Assembly: GCF_020523965.1 (NCBI RefSeq)
Contig: NZ_JAJAPX010000002.1
Coordinates: forward strand, 124,001-188,000
Origin: Neotamlana sargassicola
GTDB taxonomy: Bacteria > Bacteroidota > Bacteroidia > Flavobacteriales > Flavobacteriaceae
Direction: 5' to 3'
DNA: 64,000 nucleotides
Shown: positions 1 through 9,223 of the stretch, piece after piece
Layout of the letters: each line of letters opens with the position of its first letter
Numbering within the stretch: the first letter of the stretch is position 1
Made by a program: the position numbers and the translations under genes
The notes under the pieces: generated by a model
Database searches by the model: none
Seen by the model: only the letters and a program-made list of their open reading frames with translations
What the model was told of the DNA's origin: nothing

Positions 1-482
1 CCGCCATTTGTAATCCAGTTTTTAGTGCCGTTTATTACGTAATGGTCACCATGATCTATGGCGGTTGTTTTTTGCGAAGTCGCATCGCTTCCAGCTTCTG
101 GCTCGCTTAAACAAAAGGCGCCAACAAACTCTCCTGTAGCTAGTTTGGTTAAGTATTTTTGTTTTTGTGCCTCGGTGCCATAAGCTTCTAACCCGTAACA
201 AACCAACGAGTTGTTTACCGAAACAATTACAGAAGCAGAAGCATCTATTTTAGATAATTCTTCCATAATTAATACGTACGAAATGGTGTCCATACCACTT
301 CCGCCATATTTTGGGTCTACCATGATGCCCAAAAAACCTAGGTTGCCCATTTTTTTTACTAATTCGGTTGGGAACTCTTGTTTGTTGTCTCGTTCTATAA
401 CTCCTGGTAGTAACTCGGTTTGTGCAAAATCGCGAGCAGCATCGCGAATTAATTTATGTTCTTCGGTAAGTTCAAAATTCAT
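1..482 (-). CDS. Acyl-CoA dehydrogenase (partial, C-terminus beyond left edge)
   Basis: The first 160 residues of an FAD-dependent acyl-CoA dehydrogenase, which performs the alpha,beta-dehydrogenation of acyl-CoA in fatty-acid or branched-chain amino-acid breakdown. The protein begins MNFELTEEHKLIRDAARDFA, typical of the N-terminal helical domain. Residues 126-133 read SEPEAGSD, the classical acyl-CoA dehydrogenase signature at the start of the middle beta domain. The catalytic glutamate lies in the missing C-terminal part (full family length about 380 residues). The frame stays open to base 1, so the gene is cut by the window and not broken. The ATG at 482-480 is the first possible start and lies about 40 nt downstream of a good minus-strand promoter. 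Substrate chain length cannot be told. Confidence 0.93.
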   Translation of the reverse strand, partial: MNFELTEEHKLIRDAARDFAQTELLPGVIERDNKQEFPTELVKKMGNLGFLGIMVDPKYGGSGMDTISYVLIMEELSKIDASASVIVSVNNSLVCYGLEAYGTEAQKQKYLTKLATGEFVGAFCLSEPEAGSDATSQKTTAIDHGDHYVINGTKNWITNG

Positions 483-521
483 TTTTCTTAATAATTCGTT
501 TAGTTTAGTAAGGATTTTTTT

Positions 522-552
522 CAAATATAGTTTTTTGGTGTGAATTTATCAA
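522..552 (-). promoter_or_regulatory. Promoter of the acyl-CoA dehydrogenase gene
   Basis: On the minus strand TATATTTG (522-529) matches the Bacteroidota -7 consensus TAnnTTTG exactly. A TTG -33 core (550-552) stands 20 nt upstream. The predicted transcript would have a leader of roughly 35 nt before the ATG at 482. Confidence 0.6.
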
Positions 553-663
553 TTGGAATGTTGTTTTAAATAGATTTTTAGCGAAGTGGAAAAACTGCGG
601 ATTTTTAAAAATTCACCTCTCTTAAAAATAACACAAAATTAATCTTAAAGATTTTTAGTTTTT

Positions 664-671
664 TATATTTG
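664..671 (+). promoter_or_regulatory. Candidate -7 element for the amino-acid dehydrogenase gene
   Basis: TATATTTG matches TAnnTTTG exactly. No clear TTTG stands at the -33 distance, and the leader to the ATG at 783 would be about 105 nt, so this is a tentative call. Confidence 0.4.
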
Positions 672-782
672 TTACCTTACAATAAAATGGTTTTGTTATG
701 ACGCAACTTTAGCTATAATTTATTTTCACTTTAGTCTTCCCCGAATGTAAATTTTAGTTTAAACTAAGTCATAATTTTAACA

Positions 783-2009
783 ATGAAAGCATTACTTAAA
801 AAGTACGAGAATAAAGAACCTGAAATCGTTTTTAACTGGAAAGACGCCGAAACCGAAGCCGAAGGATGGGTGGTGATAAACTCTTTACGAGGTGGAGCAG
901 CTGGTGGAGGAACGCGCATGCGGTTGGGGCTAGATGTTAATGAAGTTTTATCGTTAGCAAAAACCATGGAAATTAAATTTACGGTTTCAGGTCCTTCAAT
1001 TGGAGGCGCAAAATCGGGCATAAATTTTAATCCGCAAGACCCAAGAAAAAAAGGTGTTTTAGAGCGCTGGTATAAAGTGGTGTCGCCATTGCTAAAAAGT
1101 TATTATGGAACAGGTGGCGATTTAAATGTAGATGAAATTCACGAAGTTATTCCAATAACCGAAGAAAGTGGTGTTTGGCATCCGCAAGAAGGTGTTTTTA
1201 ACGGCCATTTTAAACCTACCGAAGCCGATAAAATTAATCGAATTGGTCAATTACGTCATGGTGTTATAAAAGTTATTGAAAATCCAGAATTCTCTCCAAA
1301 TGTAACTAGAAAGTATACGGTAGCCGATATGATAACTGGTTATGGCGTTGCAGAAGCTGTAAAACAGTATTATAATATTTATGGCGGAAGTATATCTGGT
1401 AAACGAGCTGTAGTTCAGGGGTTTGGAAATGTGGGTTCGTCAGCGGCTTTTTATTTGTCGCAGATGGGAGCTAAAATTGTTGGTATTATTGATGTAGTTG
1501 GTGGTTTAATAAACGAAGATGGATTTTCCTTTGAAGAAATTACAAATCTATTTTTAAATAAATCGGGAAATACATTAAATGCTGAAAATTTAATACCTTT
1601 CGACGAAATTAATGAGAAAATTTGGGGATTAAATACTGAAATTTTTGCACCTTGTGCAGCATCTCGATTAATTACAAAAAAGCAAATAGATACAATGATA
1701 AATAGTGGGTTAGAAGTAGTTTCTTGTGGAGCAAATGTGCCGTTTGCCGATAAGGAAATTTTCTTTGGCCCTATTATGGAATATACCGACGATCGCGTAA
1801 GTTTAATTCCGGACTTTATTTCAAATTGCGGTATGGCTAGAGTTTTTGCCTATTTTATGGAGCGAAAAGTGCAAATGACCGACGAGGCTATTTTTAGCGA
1901 TACTTCAAAAATTATTAATTCAGCTTTACAGAATATTCACAATAAAAATAAATTAAAATCAAAAATAAGTGCAACAGCTTTCGAAATTGCACTAAACCAA
2001 CTTATTTAA
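783..2009 (+). CDS. Glu/Leu/Phe/Val family amino-acid dehydrogenase
   Basis: NAD(P)-dependent oxidative deaminase of the glutamate/leucine/phenylalanine/valine dehydrogenase family, 408 residues. The N-terminal substrate domain carries GGGTRM (41-46), and lysines 65 and 77 (in SIGGAKSG) sit where the family has its substrate-binding and catalytic lysines; GGDLNVDE follows at 111-118. The Rossmann domain has the dinucleotide-binding GFGNVG at 213-218. The length is between leucine dehydrogenases (about 365) and glutamate dehydrogenases (about 420), and the specificity cannot be decided by eye. The start is the ATG at 783, preceded by stop codons. nhaB follows after only 10 nt on the same strand, so the two may share a transcript. 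Confidence 0.9.
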   Translation: MKALLKKYENKEPEIVFNWKDAETEAEGWVVINSLRGGAAGGGTRMRLGLDVNEVLSLAKTMEIKFTVSGPSIGGAKSGINFNPQDPRKKGVLERWYKVVSPLLKSYYGTGGDLNVDEIHEVIPITEESGVWHPQEGVFNGHFKPTEADKINRIGQLRHGVIKVIENPEFSPNVTRKYTVADMITGYGVAEAVKQYYNIYGGSISGKRAVVQGFGNVGSSAAFYLSQMGAKIVGIIDVVGGLINEDGFSFEEITNLFLNKSGNTLNAENLIPFDEINEKIWGLNTEIFAPCAASRLITKKQIDTMINSGLEVVSCGANVPFADKEIFFGPIMEYTDDRVSLIPDFISNCGMARVFAYFMERKVQMTDEAIFSDTSKIINSALQNIHNKNKLKSKISATAFEIALNQLI

Positions 2010-2019
2010 ATTTTTCACT

Positions 2020-3492
2020 ATGTTAAAATATTTTTTAGGAAGTAGTCCAAAGTGGTTTAAGTTAACCATGATTAGTTTTTTAATTTTCAATGTATTTTCG
2101 TTTTATGTTTTGGGTAAAACGGTAACCTCTTGGTTATTCATTGCCGAGTTTATATTTACTTTGGCAATGGCGTTAAAATGTTATCCGTTGCAATCAGGTG
2201 GTTTATTAGCTATCGAGGTGGTAGCCCTTGGTTTAACCACGCCTCATAATGCTTATCATGAAGTGGATCAAAACCTTGAAGTTGTTTTACTTTTAGTGTT
2301 TATGGTAGCTGGTATTTACTTTATGAAACCGTTATTGATGTTTATTTTTAGTAAAGTTTTTACTAAAATAAAGTCAAAATTAGTATTGTCGCTATTATTT
2401 GTGTTTTTATCGGCTATACTTTCAGCCTTTTTAGATGCTTTAACTGTTACAGCTGTTTTAATTAGCGTAGCGGTTGGTTTTTATGCAGTTTATCATAAAA
2501 TACATTCTGGAGAATCCGATTTCGATAAAAGTGGAGTAAAAGATAAAAAAGAGTTGAGCGGCGAAACCTTAGAGCAATTCCGTAGTTTTTTACGTAGTTT
2601 AATAATGCATGGTGTTGTTGGTACTGCTCTTGGAGGTGTGTGTACGCTTGTTGGCGAACCGCAAAACTTACTGATTGGTGAACGTATGGGATGGGATTTT
2701 ATTCAGTTTTTCCTTCAAATGGCTCCAATAACAATCCCAGTGTTATTTGCAGGGTTATTAACCACCGTAGTTTTAGAGCTTACAGGAACCTTTGGGTTTG
2801 GTGCAAAATTACCTCCAGTAGTTGGAGATATTATTGAAAATTATACGAATGAGCAAGACGCTAATAGATCAGATAAACAAAAATATGCATTAATAGTTCA
2901 AGGGGTTGCGGCAGTATTGTTAATTATTGGATTAGCCTTACATATTGCGCCAGTAGGTTTTATTGGATTAGCATTAATTATTTTTCAAACGGCGTTTATT
3001 GGTATTATTGACGAGCATCAATTGGGACATGCGTTCGAAGAAGCATTACCATTTACAGGCTTACTAGTGGTTTTCTTTGTAATCGTAGCCATGATTCATG
3101 ACCAACACTTGTTTAGTCCAATAATACATTGGGCTTTAGAGCAGGATCCGGCATCGCAACCAGGTTTATTTTACATTGCTAACGGTGTTTTATCGGCAAT
3201 AAGTGATAACGTATTTGTTGCTACCGTTTATATTGGGGAAGTACAAGAAGCATTTAAAAGTGGAGCTATAGATAGAGCACATTTCGAGAAATTAGCTATT
3301 GCAATAAATACAGGTACAAATTTACCTAGTGTAGCAACGCCAAATGGACAAGCAGCGTTTTTATTTTTATTAACATCGGCTTTAGCGCCATTAATTAATT
3401 TATCGTATGGTAAAATGGTAAAAATGGCTTTGCCTTATACTATTGTTTTAGGCGGATTAGGATATTTAATGGTAAAATTTGTTCTAGTATAA
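2020..3492 (+). CDS. nhaB: Na+/H+ antiporter NhaB
   Basis: Inner-membrane sodium/proton antiporter of the NhaB family, 490 residues with about 12 hydrophobic segments. It is recognisable over its full length by blocks matching enterobacterial NhaB as I recall it: [15 protein letters not shown] near the N-terminus, [18 protein letters not shown] around residue 140, [15 protein letters not shown] near 215, and [12 protein letters not shown] and [17 protein letters not shown] toward the C-terminus. It expels Na+ in exchange for H+, which fits a marine organism. It starts 10 nt after the amino-acid dehydrogenase stop and is followed by exbB after 45 nt. All conserved blocks appear intact. Confidence 0.95.
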   Translation: MLKYFLGSSPKWFKLTMISFLIFNVFSFYVLGKTVTSWLFIAEFIFTLAMALKCYPLQSGGLLAIEVVALGLTTPHNAYHEVDQNLEVVLLLVFMVAGIYFMKPLLMFIFSKVFTKIKSKLVLSLLFVFLSAILSAFLDALTVTAVLISVAVGFYAVYHKIHSGESDFDKSGVKDKKELSGETLEQFRSFLRSLIMHGVVGTALGGVCTLVGEPQNLLIGERMGWDFIQFFLQMAPITIPVLFAGLLTTVVLELTGTFGFGAKLPPVVGDIIENYTNEQDANRSDKQKYALIVQGVAAVLLIIGLALHIAPVGFIGLALIIFQTAFIGIIDEHQLGHAFEEALPFTGLLVVFFVIVAMIHDQHLFSPIIHWALEQDPASQPGLFYIANGVLSAISDNVFVATVYIGEVQEAFKSGAIDRAHFEKLAIAINTGTNLPSVATPNGQAAFLFLLTSALAPLINLSYGKMVKMALPYTIVLGGLGYLMVKFVLV

Positions 3493-3537
3493 TTTTATTA
3501 ATAATTTTCCGTTACCAAATTAAGTAATTTATAACCT

Positions 3538-4230
3538 ATGATTATACAAGAAGTTCAAGAAGGTGCAGAAGCACTAACAGATGGTGAATCGGTAGAGAAA
3601 ACCCTCTCGATTATAGAATTAATAAGTAGTGGAGGCGTTGGTGGCCAAATAATTATAGCTATTTTGTTTTTACTTTTAGTAGCGGCAATTTATATTTATT
3701 TTGAACGCATTTTCGCAATAAAGGCGGCATCAAATGTCGATGCTAATTTTATGAATCAAATTAAAGACCATGTAAGTAATGGTAAAATTGATTCTGCTCA
3801 AATGCTCTGTGCACAAGTAAACACTCCAGTTTCCCGTTTAATCGCAAAAGGAATTTCTAGAATCGGTAAACCCTTGGCCGATATTAATACGGCCATCGAA
3901 AATGCGGGAAGATTAGAGATTTACGGTCTCGAAAAGAATGTGAGTATCTTAGCAACCATTTCTGGTGCAGCTCCAATGATTGGGTTTTTAGGTACAGTAA
4001 CGGGTATGATTCTTGCCATTTTTGAATTGGCTAACGCTGGAGGAACCATAGAAATGGACGTGCTTGCAGGTGGTTTGTATACAGCCATGACAACTACGGT
4101 TGCAGGTTTAATTGTGGGTATTGTAGCCTACATGGCTTACAACCATTTAGTGGTTAGAACAGATAAGGTTGTTTATCAAATGGAGGCAAATTCTTTAGAG
4201 TTTTTAGACCTGTTAAACGAACCAACATAG
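3538..4230 (+). CDS. exbB: ExbB/TolQ/MotA-family proton channel protein
   Basis: Inner-membrane component of the proton-driven motor that energises TonB-dependent outer-membrane transport, 230 residues. It has one hydrophobic segment near residues 35-60 and two more around 135-160 and 180-205. The conserved MotA/TolQ/ExbB core appears as LATISGAAPMIGFLGTVTGM followed by LAGGLYTAMTTTVAGLIVGI. The ExbD-like gene follows after 1 nt and the TonB-like gene after that, so this is one operon. TolQ is the alternative assignment; the TonB-like partner with a C-terminal TonB-type domain favours the ExbB role. Confidence 0.9.
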   Translation: MIIQEVQEGAEALTDGESVEKTLSIIELISSGGVGGQIIIAILFLLLVAAIYIYFERIFAIKAASNVDANFMNQIKDHVSNGKIDSAQMLCAQVNTPVSRLIAKGISRIGKPLADINTAIENAGRLEIYGLEKNVSILATISGAAPMIGFLGTVTGMILAIFELANAGGTIEMDVLAGGLYTAMTTTVAGLIVGIVAYMAYNHLVVRTDKVVYQMEANSLEFLDLLNEPT

Positions 4231-4231
4231 T

Positions 4232-4624
4232 ATGAATTTTAGAAGTAGAAATAAAGTAACACCAGAATTCAATATGTCTTCTATGACAGATATTGTATTC
4301 TTGTTACTTATCTTTTTTATGATTGCTTCAACTTTGGTTACCACAAATGCTATTGATATCGTATTACCAAAAGCCAGTGGTAAAACAGAAAATAAACGAT
4401 CTGTTGCTGTAAGTATTAAAAAAGATTTAACATACTACATAGATCAAAAACGTGTAGGCGAGAGCGTTCTTGAAAATCAGTTGTTATCTATATTGTCCAG
4501 TCAAGAACAACCAACAATTGTATTAAGAGCTGAAAAATCGGTACCTGTTGAAAATGTGGTTAAGGTGATGGATATTGCGAATCGAAATAAATTTAAAGTT
4601 ATTTTAGCCGTACAACCTAATTAA
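4232..4624 (+). CDS. exbD: ExbD/TolR-family protein
   Basis: Small partner of ExbB, 130 residues, with one transmembrane segment near residues 20-40 and a periplasmic domain. The segment MSSMTDIVFLLLIFFMIAST contains the conserved membrane aspartate (Asp20) that carries protons in ExbD/TolR proteins. It begins 1 nt after the exbB stop, indicating translational coupling. It ends 27 nt before the TonB-like gene. Its length is close to the family norm. Confidence 0.9.
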   Translation: MNFRSRNKVTPEFNMSSMTDIVFLLLIFFMIASTLVTTNAIDIVLPKASGKTENKRSVAVSIKKDLTYYIDQKRVGESVLENQLLSILSSQEQPTIVLRAEKSVPVENVVKVMDIANRNKFKVILAVQPN

Positions 4625-4651
4625 TGGGTTTTAAATACGATAGATAAAAGT

Positions 4652-5503
4652 ATGAAGTACTTTAGAACAAAACATGAACGCAATTCTGCAAAATTAACAG
4701 CTTTAATTACTGTTATTTTGTTGTTATTATTGTTTGTTGTTGGTACTACTTATGAAGATCCGCCAGAAGAATATGGTGTAGCTGTAAATTTTGGAACAAG
4801 TAATTTTGGTAGTGGTACAGTACAGCCAAAAGAACCTATTAAATCGGTACCAAAAGAAATAAATGAGCCGCCACAACCCGATGTTTCAAAATCTGAACCA
4901 GCAGCAGCACCTTCGGAAGTTAAAGAAAATGTTTTAACGGCAGATAATGCTGAAGAAATTGCAATTAAAAAGCAAAAAGAAGCTCAGGCAAAAGCAAAGG
5001 CCGAGGCCGAAGCAAAAGCTAAAGCTGAGGCAGACCGTATAGCTAAAGAAAAGCGCGAGCAGGAAGAAAAGAAGAGAAAACTTGATGCTTTAATTGGAGG
5101 CGTTAGTAAATCGGAAGGAACCAGTTCTGGTAGTGAAGGGGACGATAACAAAGTTGGGGATAAAGGCCAGTTAGATGGTAACCCTTATGCTCCTAGTTAT
5201 TTTGGCGGACAAGGTACTGGAAGCGGAGGTGTTGGGTATGGATTAAATGGACGCGGAAGAGCAACGTTTAAAACTCAAAAACAAGATTGTAATGAGTCGG
5301 GTAGAGTTGTTGTTAAAATAATAGTTAACCAAAATGGTAATGTAATTTCTGCTGAGCCTGGAGTAAAAGGAACTACAAATACGGCAGCTTGTTTATTAAA
5401 ACCAGCCAAAGAAATTGCGCTATCTCACAAATGGCCTTCGGATTCTAAAGCACCAGCAAAACAAATAGGCTTTGTTACTGTAAACTTTAAATTAGGACAG
5501 TAA
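4652..5503 (+). CDS. TonB/TolA-like energy transducer
   Basis: Periplasm-spanning protein of 283 residues expected to pass the ExbB/ExbD motion to outer-membrane receptors. A single N-terminal transmembrane anchor lies at about residues 15-33. It is followed by a proline-rich stretch, a highly charged Ala/Lys/Glu coiled-coil-like region (about 105-145), a glycine-rich linker (about 155-205) and a C-terminal domain (about 205-283) with RVVVKIIVNQNGNVISAEPG, which resembles TonB C-terminal domains. The Ala/Lys/Glu region recalls TolA. It is the third gene of the exbB-exbD group, and folC starts 4 nt after its stop. Confidence 0.83.
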   Translation: MKYFRTKHERNSAKLTALITVILLLLLFVVGTTYEDPPEEYGVAVNFGTSNFGSGTVQPKEPIKSVPKEINEPPQPDVSKSEPAAAPSEVKENVLTADNAEEIAIKKQKEAQAKAKAEAEAKAKAEADRIAKEKREQEEKKRKLDALIGGVSKSEGTSSGSEGDDNKVGDKGQLDGNPYAPSYFGGQGTGSGGVGYGLNGRGRATFKTQKQDCNESGRVVVKIIVNQNGNVISAEPGVKGTTNTAACLLKPAKEIALSHKWPSDSKAPAKQIGFVTVNFKLGQ

Positions 5504-5507
5504 TTAC

Positions 5508-6725
5508 ATGACGTATCAAGAAACCCTTAATTGGATGTTTGCGCAACTACCAATGTATCAAAAACAAGGGAAAACTGCTTTTAAAAAAGATTTAGGTAAT
5601 ACCATAAAACTAGCTAAACATTTAAATAATCCGCAAACAAGGTTTAAATCTATTCATGTCGCCGGAACCAATGGTAAAGGGTCTACAAGCCATATGTTGG
5701 CATCTATTTTACAAGAAGCAGGGTATAAAGTTGGATTGTACACTTCGCCTCATTTAAAGGATTTTCGCGAACGTATTAAAATTAATGGGCAAGTTGTTAG
5801 TAAACAATTTGTAATGGGCTTCATTAGGCGAAATAAGGCCTTTTTCGAAGCGCATAGACTTTCCTTTTTTGAAATGACGGTTGGTATGGCTTTCGACTAT
5901 TTTGCGAAACAAAAAGTTGATATTGCGGTGGTTGAAGTTGGTATGGGCGGTCGATTAGATTCTACAAATATTATAACCCCAGAAGTTTCTGTAATTACCA
6001 ATATTGGTCTCGATCACACCCAGTTTTTAGGAACTACCTTAAAAGAAATTGCAGGAGAAAAAGGCGGAATAATTAAGCCTAAAGTGCCAGTAGTTATTGG
6101 AGAAACACAAAGAGAAACGACTCCTGTTTTTAAGTTGTTGGGAGATAATAATAACGCCTCAATTGTGTTTGCCGATGCGGGTGAAACTAAAACTTTTGAA
6201 TCTGACTTAAAAGGAAGTTATCAAGAAAAGAATAAAAAAACCGTAATTTCTACCGTGAAAGTCTTGCAAACTTTAGGGTATAAAATCATAGAAGAAAATA
6301 TAAAATCAGGTTTTTTAAATACCATAAAAAATACGGGCTTGCTAGGGCGTTGGCAAATACTTCAAGAAAAGCCCAAGGTTATTTGCGATACAGGACACAA
6401 CAAGGAAGGTTTAACTTATGTAATGAGCCAGCTAAAAAAGGAAGCGTTTAATAAGTTGCATATTGTTATTGGCGTTGTAAATGATAAAGATTTAACTCCA
6501 ATTTTACCATTACTGCCAAAAAAAGCCACCTATTATTTTTGTAAACCAGAAATTTCTCGTGGTTTAAATGAAAAAGTTTTACAACAAATTTTTAATGATA
6601 ACGATTTACAAGGAGAAATATATAGTTCTGTAAACGAGGCTTATAAAACAGCGCTAAAAGTGGCAGCAGAAAAGGATTTAATTTTTATTGGGGGTAGTAC
6701 TTTTGTTGTGGCAGAAATAATTTAA
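5508..6725 (+). CDS. folC: Folylpolyglutamate synthase / dihydrofolate synthase
   Basis: Cytoplasmic Mur-ligase-family enzyme of 405 residues that adds glutamate to folates and probably also to dihydropteroate. The ATP-binding loop GTNGKGSTSH lies near residue 53. The family block SPHLKDFRERIKING and the metal-binding region VEVGMGGRLDSTNI are present, with TNIGLDHTQFLG and, in the C-terminal domain, DTGHNKEG. The ATG lies 4 nt after the tonB-like stop, so folC is likely co-transcribed with the exb genes. Its 3' end is followed by the separate promoter of tRNA-Val. Confidence 0.94.
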   Translation: MTYQETLNWMFAQLPMYQKQGKTAFKKDLGNTIKLAKHLNNPQTRFKSIHVAGTNGKGSTSHMLASILQEAGYKVGLYTSPHLKDFRERIKINGQVVSKQFVMGFIRRNKAFFEAHRLSFFEMTVGMAFDYFAKQKVDIAVVEVGMGGRLDSTNIITPEVSVITNIGLDHTQFLGTTLKEIAGEKGGIIKPKVPVVIGETQRETTPVFKLLGDNNNASIVFADAGETKTFESDLKGSYQEKNKKTVISTVKVLQTLGYKIIEENIKSGFLNTIKNTGLLGRWQILQEKPKVICDTGHNKEGLTYVMSQLKKEAFNKLHIVIGVVNDKDLTPILPLLPKKATYYFCKPEISRGLNEKVLQQIFNDNDLQGEIYSSVNEAYKTALKVAAEKDLIFIGGSTFVVAEII

Positions 6726-6742
6726 AAATTTTATCAAAAAAG

Positions 6743-6774
6743 TTTTTGCAATATTAAAAACTAGTTTATATTTG
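6743..6774 (+). promoter_or_regulatory. Promoter of tRNA-Val
   Basis: A near-ideal Bacteroidota promoter: -33 element TTTTTG (6743-6748) and -7 element TATATTTG (6767-6774), separated by 18 nt. The tRNA begins 15 nt after the -7 box, leaving a short 5' leader for RNase P. Confidence 0.75.
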
Positions 6775-6789
6775 CACACCTAATTACAA

Positions 6790-6864
6790 GGGCGCGTAGC
6801 TCAGTTGGTTCAGAGCACTTGGTTTACACCCAAGGGGTCAGGGGTTCGAATCCCTTCGCGCCCA
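6790..6864 (+). tRNA. tRNA-Val (anticodon TAC)
   Basis: A 75-nt cloverleaf. The acceptor arm GGGCGCG pairs with CGCGCCC, followed by discriminator A. The D arm has GCTCAGTTGGTTCAGAGC. The anticodon stem CTTGG/CCAAG encloses the loop TTTACAC, giving anticodon TAC (valine, reading GUA and probably GUG/GUU). The T arm is GGGGTTCGAATCCC with a standard TTCGAAT loop. CCA is not encoded. It is a single tRNA and not part of a tRNA cluster. Confidence 0.96.
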
Positions 6865-6865
6865 C

Positions 6866-6895
6866 AAAAAGCTTCCAGAGATGGAAGCTTTTTTT
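6866..6895 (+). terminator. Intrinsic terminator after tRNA-Val
   Basis: Hairpin AAAAAGCTTCC / GGAAGCTTTTT with a short loop and a run of seven T, directly after the tRNA 3' end. Confidence 0.85.
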
Positions 6896-6959
6896 ATGTT
6901 GTAATATTTCTTTTATAATTTAGTTGGGTTTTCTTAATTTAGTATAAATTATTGTTACT

Positions 6960-7733
6960 ATGCCGACAAGTTTTATAAAAGCATCTTATAAAGAAATCTT
7001 TCAATCGTACGATAACAGACCATCTGTAGAGAAGCATATTGATAAGTTGATAGAGTTAGACCCTTACTTACCTTACAATTCAACCTTTTTTTGCATAACC
7101 AATACGCAGGAGCTTACTTTTGAATATGTGAGTAAAAATTTAACGGCTTGTTTAGGGCTGGATAGAGAAACACTTAAAGCGGGAGGTATGAATATGTTTT
7201 GGAAACGCATGCACCCAGACGATTTGGAACAGTGGTTAAGTGCATTAAATCATTTAATGGAGTTTACGCTTTCTGAAATAGCCACTGAAGATCGCGAGAA
7301 AATGAGTTACACTTGGAATTATAGATTAAAAAATGCTAAAGGTGAATATGTAAATATTATACAAAATACAACACCTTTAGAGTTTGATGCCTTTAATAAA
7401 CCTATTATTGGCCTTGCGCATTACACTGTTTTAGATAGTAAAATTTACATGGAAATTTGTGCCTCTGCAAAAATGCTAAATGCAAATAATGAATACGAAA
7501 CAAAATACTTTAGTAATTTTTCTAAAAAACTACTATCTGATGGAGTAAGTAATAGAGAACGTGATGTAATTAGGTTATTAATGTTAAAACACACCAGCAA
7601 GGAAATTGCTGCTAAACTCGGTATTAGCCATAATACTGTCGATACTCATAGAAGGAATATTATGAAAAAACTTAATGTTTCATCCACTGGAGAACTTATA
7701 GGTTTGTTAAAGGGAAATAAATATTTTATTTAA
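6960..7733 (+). CDS. PAS-domain LuxR-type transcriptional regulator
   Basis: DNA-binding regulator of 257 residues. The middle (about 50-155) looks like a PAS sensor fold: FCITNTQELTFEYVSKNLTA, then WKRMHPDDLEQW, a typical PAS/PAC motif, and a PAC-like segment. The C-terminal 60 residues are a LuxR/GerE helix-turn-helix, with SNRERDVIRLLM leading in and KEIAAKLGISHNTVDTHRRN as the recognition region. It has no receiver domain and no membrane segment, so it probably senses a cytoplasmic ligand or state. It stands alone between the tRNA terminator and a terminator shared with the convergent murF, so its targets are unknown. No promoter was seen. Confidence 0.85.
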   Translation: MPTSFIKASYKEIFQSYDNRPSVEKHIDKLIELDPYLPYNSTFFCITNTQELTFEYVSKNLTACLGLDRETLKAGGMNMFWKRMHPDDLEQWLSALNHLMEFTLSEIATEDREKMSYTWNYRLKNAKGEYVNIIQNTTPLEFDAFNKPIIGLAHYTVLDSKIYMEICASAKMLNANNEYETKYFSNFSKKLLSDGVSNRERDVIRLLMLKHTSKEIAAKLGISHNTVDTHRRNIMKKLNVSSTGELIGLLKGNKYFI

Positions 7734-7837
7734 AATAATTGCATTAATACTCAAATTGAGTATTGTGTAGTTAAAATGTTTGATAGATATTTGTTTTGCT
7801 ATTAATTATAGTTCTTAGGGAGAATTTTTTTTGAAGG

Positions 7838-7870
7838 GCCTGCTTAATTTTTTAATTAAGCAGGCTTTCA
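7838..7870 (+). terminator. Terminator between the LuxR-type gene and murF
   Basis: A perfect 10-bp stem, GCCTGCTTAA (7838-7847) with TTAAGCAGGC (7856-7865), followed by TTTCATTTTT. The T-rich side lies in the plus direction, so it mainly ends the LuxR-type gene; the stem may also act on murF transcripts. Confidence 0.8.
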
Positions 7871-7873
7871 TTT

Positions 7874-9139
7874 TTATAGTAAGTCTAAAATACGTTCTAA
7901 AGCCATTCCACGAGAGCCTTTAATAAGTATTGTAGATGCATTTAAGCTGCTCATGTTAAATGTATCTTTAAAATTGCTAAAAGATTTAAATTTTGAGGAG
8001 CTAGTTTGAGTGCGATAAAAGTTTTCTCCAATAAAAATAACCGTATCTATGTTTAGAGTAGAAGTTAAGTTTACAATATTTTGATGCTCAATTTCAGCTT
8101 CATGTCCGAGTTCAAACATATCGCCTAGAATAGCTATGGTATGTCCTTGTTGCTTTTCAAAATTAAGTAAGGCTGCTTGCATGCTACTGGGGTTTGCATT
8201 ATAGGCGTCTAAAATTATTTTATGATTTCCCTTTTGTATAATTTGCGAGCGGTTATTTGATGGAACATAGTTTTCAATAGCTTGTTTTATGTTGCTGTTT
8301 GGTACATTAAAAAACTTACCAACGGCAATTGCTGCGGCAATATTATTGAAATTATAATCTCCTATTAATTTGCTGTTTATTTCAAGACTTTCGAAAGAGC
8401 AAGAAACAAAGGGTTCGGCTTCGATAAATTCAATTTTTACATCGGCATTATTTTTTCCAAAAGTTTTGGTCTGTGCCGTTTGGGTTTTTTCAACTTGAAT
8501 AGAGTCATTGGAATTAACGAAAACAGTTTTATTATGTTTAATTAAATAATCATACATTTCGCTTTTTCCTTTTATAACGCCATCAACACCGCCAAAACCT
8601 TCTAAATGAGCCTTACCAAAGTTGGTTATGTAGCCATAGTCGGGTTGCGCAATATGGCATAAAAATTCTATTTCTTTTTGGTGATTGGCACCCATTTCTA
8701 CAATGCCAATTTCTGTATTTTCTTTTATGGATAATAAGGTAAGGGGCACACCAATATGGTTATTTAAATTACCTAAGGTGGCGCTGGTGTGGTATTTTTG
8801 CTTTAACACAGCATTTATTAACTCTTTTGTGGTTGTTTTTCCGTTGCTTCCTGTTAAGGCTATTATAGGAGTCTTTAAATAGTTTCTGTGATATGTGGCA
8901 AGGGCTTGAAGCGTTTGTAATGTATTGTTTACTAAAATGTATTTATCGGAAATTTTATATTCCGCCTCATCTATAATTGCAAATTTTGCACCTAAATTTA
9001 TGGCTTTGCTTGCATATATATTACCATTAAAATTGTCGCCTTTTAGGGCGAAAAACATATCGTTTACCTCTATTTTGCGAGTGTCTGTATTTGCAGAATT
9101 ACAAGTTAAAAATAATTTATGAAGTTTATCTATTTCCAA
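7874..9139 (-). CDS. murF: UDP-N-acetylmuramoyl-tripeptide--D-Ala-D-Ala ligase
   Basis: Cytoplasmic Mur ligase (421 residues) that adds D-Ala-D-Ala to UDP-MurNAc-tripeptide, the last soluble step of the peptidoglycan precursor. The N-terminal domain has STDTRKIEVNDMFFALKGDNF, typical of MurE/MurF substrate domains. The ATP loop TGSNGKTTTKE is near residue 115, followed by the MurF-like TLGNLNNHIGVPLTLL and EMGANHQKEI. DAYNANPSSM near 315 and LGDMFELG near 340 are MurF signatures. The only fitting start is TTG at 9139: the upstream frame closes at 9163-9161 with no ATG, and the next ATG would remove the first conserved block. A terminator separates it from gldJ. Confidence 0.93.
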   Translation of the reverse strand: MEIDKLHKLFLTCNSANTDTRKIEVNDMFFALKGDNFNGNIYASKAINLGAKFAIIDEAEYKISDKYILVNNTLQTLQALATYHRNYLKTPIIALTGSNGKTTTKELINAVLKQKYHTSATLGNLNNHIGVPLTLLSIKENTEIGIVEMGANHQKEIEFLCHIAQPDYGYITNFGKAHLEGFGGVDGVIKGKSEMYDYLIKHNKTVFVNSNDSIQVEKTQTAQTKTFGKNNADVKIEFIEAEPFVSCSFESLEINSKLIGDYNFNNIAAAIAVGKFFNVPNSNIKQAIENYVPSNNRSQIIQKGNHKIILDAYNANPSSMQAALLNFEKQQGHTIAILGDMFELGHEAEIEHQNIVNLTSTLNIDTVIFIGENFYRTQTSSSKFKSFSNFKDTFNMSSLNASTILIKGSRGMALERILDLL

Positions 9140-9170
9140 ATTTGTTAATCTTTTGTTGAATTAAAAGTAT

Positions 9171-9201
9171 AAAAAAAGTCCTAACAAATTGTTAGGACTT
9201 T
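9171..9201 (-). terminator. Terminator of gldJ
   Basis: Read on the minus strand, AAAGTCCTAAC pairs with GTTAGGACTTT around a short loop, followed by a T run (7 A on the plus strand at 9171-9177). It ends gldJ transcription ahead of murF. Confidence 0.85.
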
Positions 9202-9223
9202 AAGTTTTTATTAAAACTAAAAA

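Larger units (their letters stand above)
483..782. other. Divergent intergenic region (300 bp)
   Basis: AT-rich spacer between the divergent acyl-CoA dehydrogenase and amino-acid dehydrogenase genes. It holds the minus-strand promoter at 522-552 and a plus-strand TATATTTG at 664-671. No credible small ORF, RNA gene or strong hairpin was seen in the rest. Confidence 0.6.

Noticed and set aside
211-543. Plus-strand open frame of 110 codons
   Set aside because: Lies antisense to the partial acyl-CoA dehydrogenase, whose protein has clear family motifs. No family features on the plus frame.
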